Assembly (NCBI GenBank): GCA_024277405.1
Contig: JAJRVI010000169.1
Span: 1-6,084 of the forward strand
Source of the DNA: Fidelibacterota bacterium
Lineage (GTDB): Bacteria > Bipolaricaulota > Bipolaricaulia > Bipolaricaulales > Bipolaricaulaceae
DNA: 6,084 nt
Direction of reading: 5' to 3'
Part shown: positions 6,039 through 6,084 of the stretch, in pieces
Layout: each line of letters begins with the position of its first letter
Position numbering within the stretch: position 1 is the first letter of the stretch
The notes under the pieces: model-generated
What the model was told of the DNA's origin: nothing
Databases searched by the model: none
Seen by the model: the letters and a program-made list of their open reading frames with translations, nothing else
Made by a program: the position numbers and the translations under genes

Positions 6039-6040
6039 TC

Positions 6041-6077
6041 CGTGACCGCGCGCCCAAACATGTTCGCGAGGGTCACG
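6041..6077. repeat. Nested inverted repeat at the right edge, operator-like
   Basis: CGTGACC (6041-6047) is the exact inverse of GGTCACG (6071-6077). Inside lie CGCG (6049-6052) and CGCG (6065-6068), and at the centre the 8-base palindrome AACATGTT (6057-6064). The three dyads are centred within about two bases of each other. This could be a binding site for one or more dimeric regulators upstream of the DUF554 operon or of a gene beyond the window, or a hairpin in a transcript from either side. Confidence 0.4.
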
Positions 6078-6084
6078 TTTCGGG

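Noticed and set aside
1..6084. CRISPR arrays, tRNA or rRNA genes, insertion sequences, toxin-antitoxin or phage genes.
   Set aside because: Scanning by eye found no regularly spaced repeats, transposase motifs or cloverleaf-like segments; nearly every base belongs to the seven genes described.

Overview
This window reads as ordinary bacterial chromosome of very high GC content, roughly two-thirds or more by eye. It holds six complete genes and one gene cut by the left edge, packed with almost no spare DNA. The bacterial assignment rests on purine-rich ribosome binding sites, TATAAT-type -10 boxes standing out as the only AT-rich patches, GTG starts and 4-base start/stop overlaps. I cannot name the organism. 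A deep-branching, possibly thermophilic high-GC lineage would fit, but that is a guess. There is no sign of mobile elements, CRISPR arrays, tRNA or rRNA.

Left region (1-2163, + strand): the end of a cluster 9 metal-binding lipoprotein or periplasmic protein (ZnuA/TroA type), its ABC ATPase and its membrane permease. The three genes are joined by ATGA and GTGA overlaps, so they form one translationally coupled operon for importing Zn2+ or Mn2+. The visible ligand residues lean towards zinc. A very GC-rich hairpin lies at the end of the permease gene.

Middle region (2164-4082, + strand): two genes, each preceded by its own -10 box. The first is a TIM-barrel sugar isomerase/epimerase-like protein of the AP-endonuclease-2 superfamily that keeps all nine metal-ligand positions of endonuclease IV. 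The second is a Clp1/Grc3-type polynucleotide 5'-kinase, a family best known from archaea and eukaryotes. Its leader of about 90 bases contains three segments that can pair in two mutually exclusive ways, which is the most interesting regulatory signal here.

Right region (4072-5978, - strand): a DUF554 membrane protein followed by a 12-helix MFS exporter-like protein, spaced as an operon and transcribed towards the kinase gene. The kinase and MFS genes overlap tail to tail by 11 bases. The operon appears to start from an extended -10 element placed so close to the GTG start that the mRNA may be leaderless. The last 106 bases hold no gene but contain nested inverted repeats that could be an operator for this operon or for a gene beyond the right edge.

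The metal importer is a clear unit. I see no evidence that the isomerase, kinase, DUF554 and MFS genes act in one pathway with it or with each other. No convincing new multi-gene system is present; the points worth following are the kinase, its leader and the right-edge dyads.
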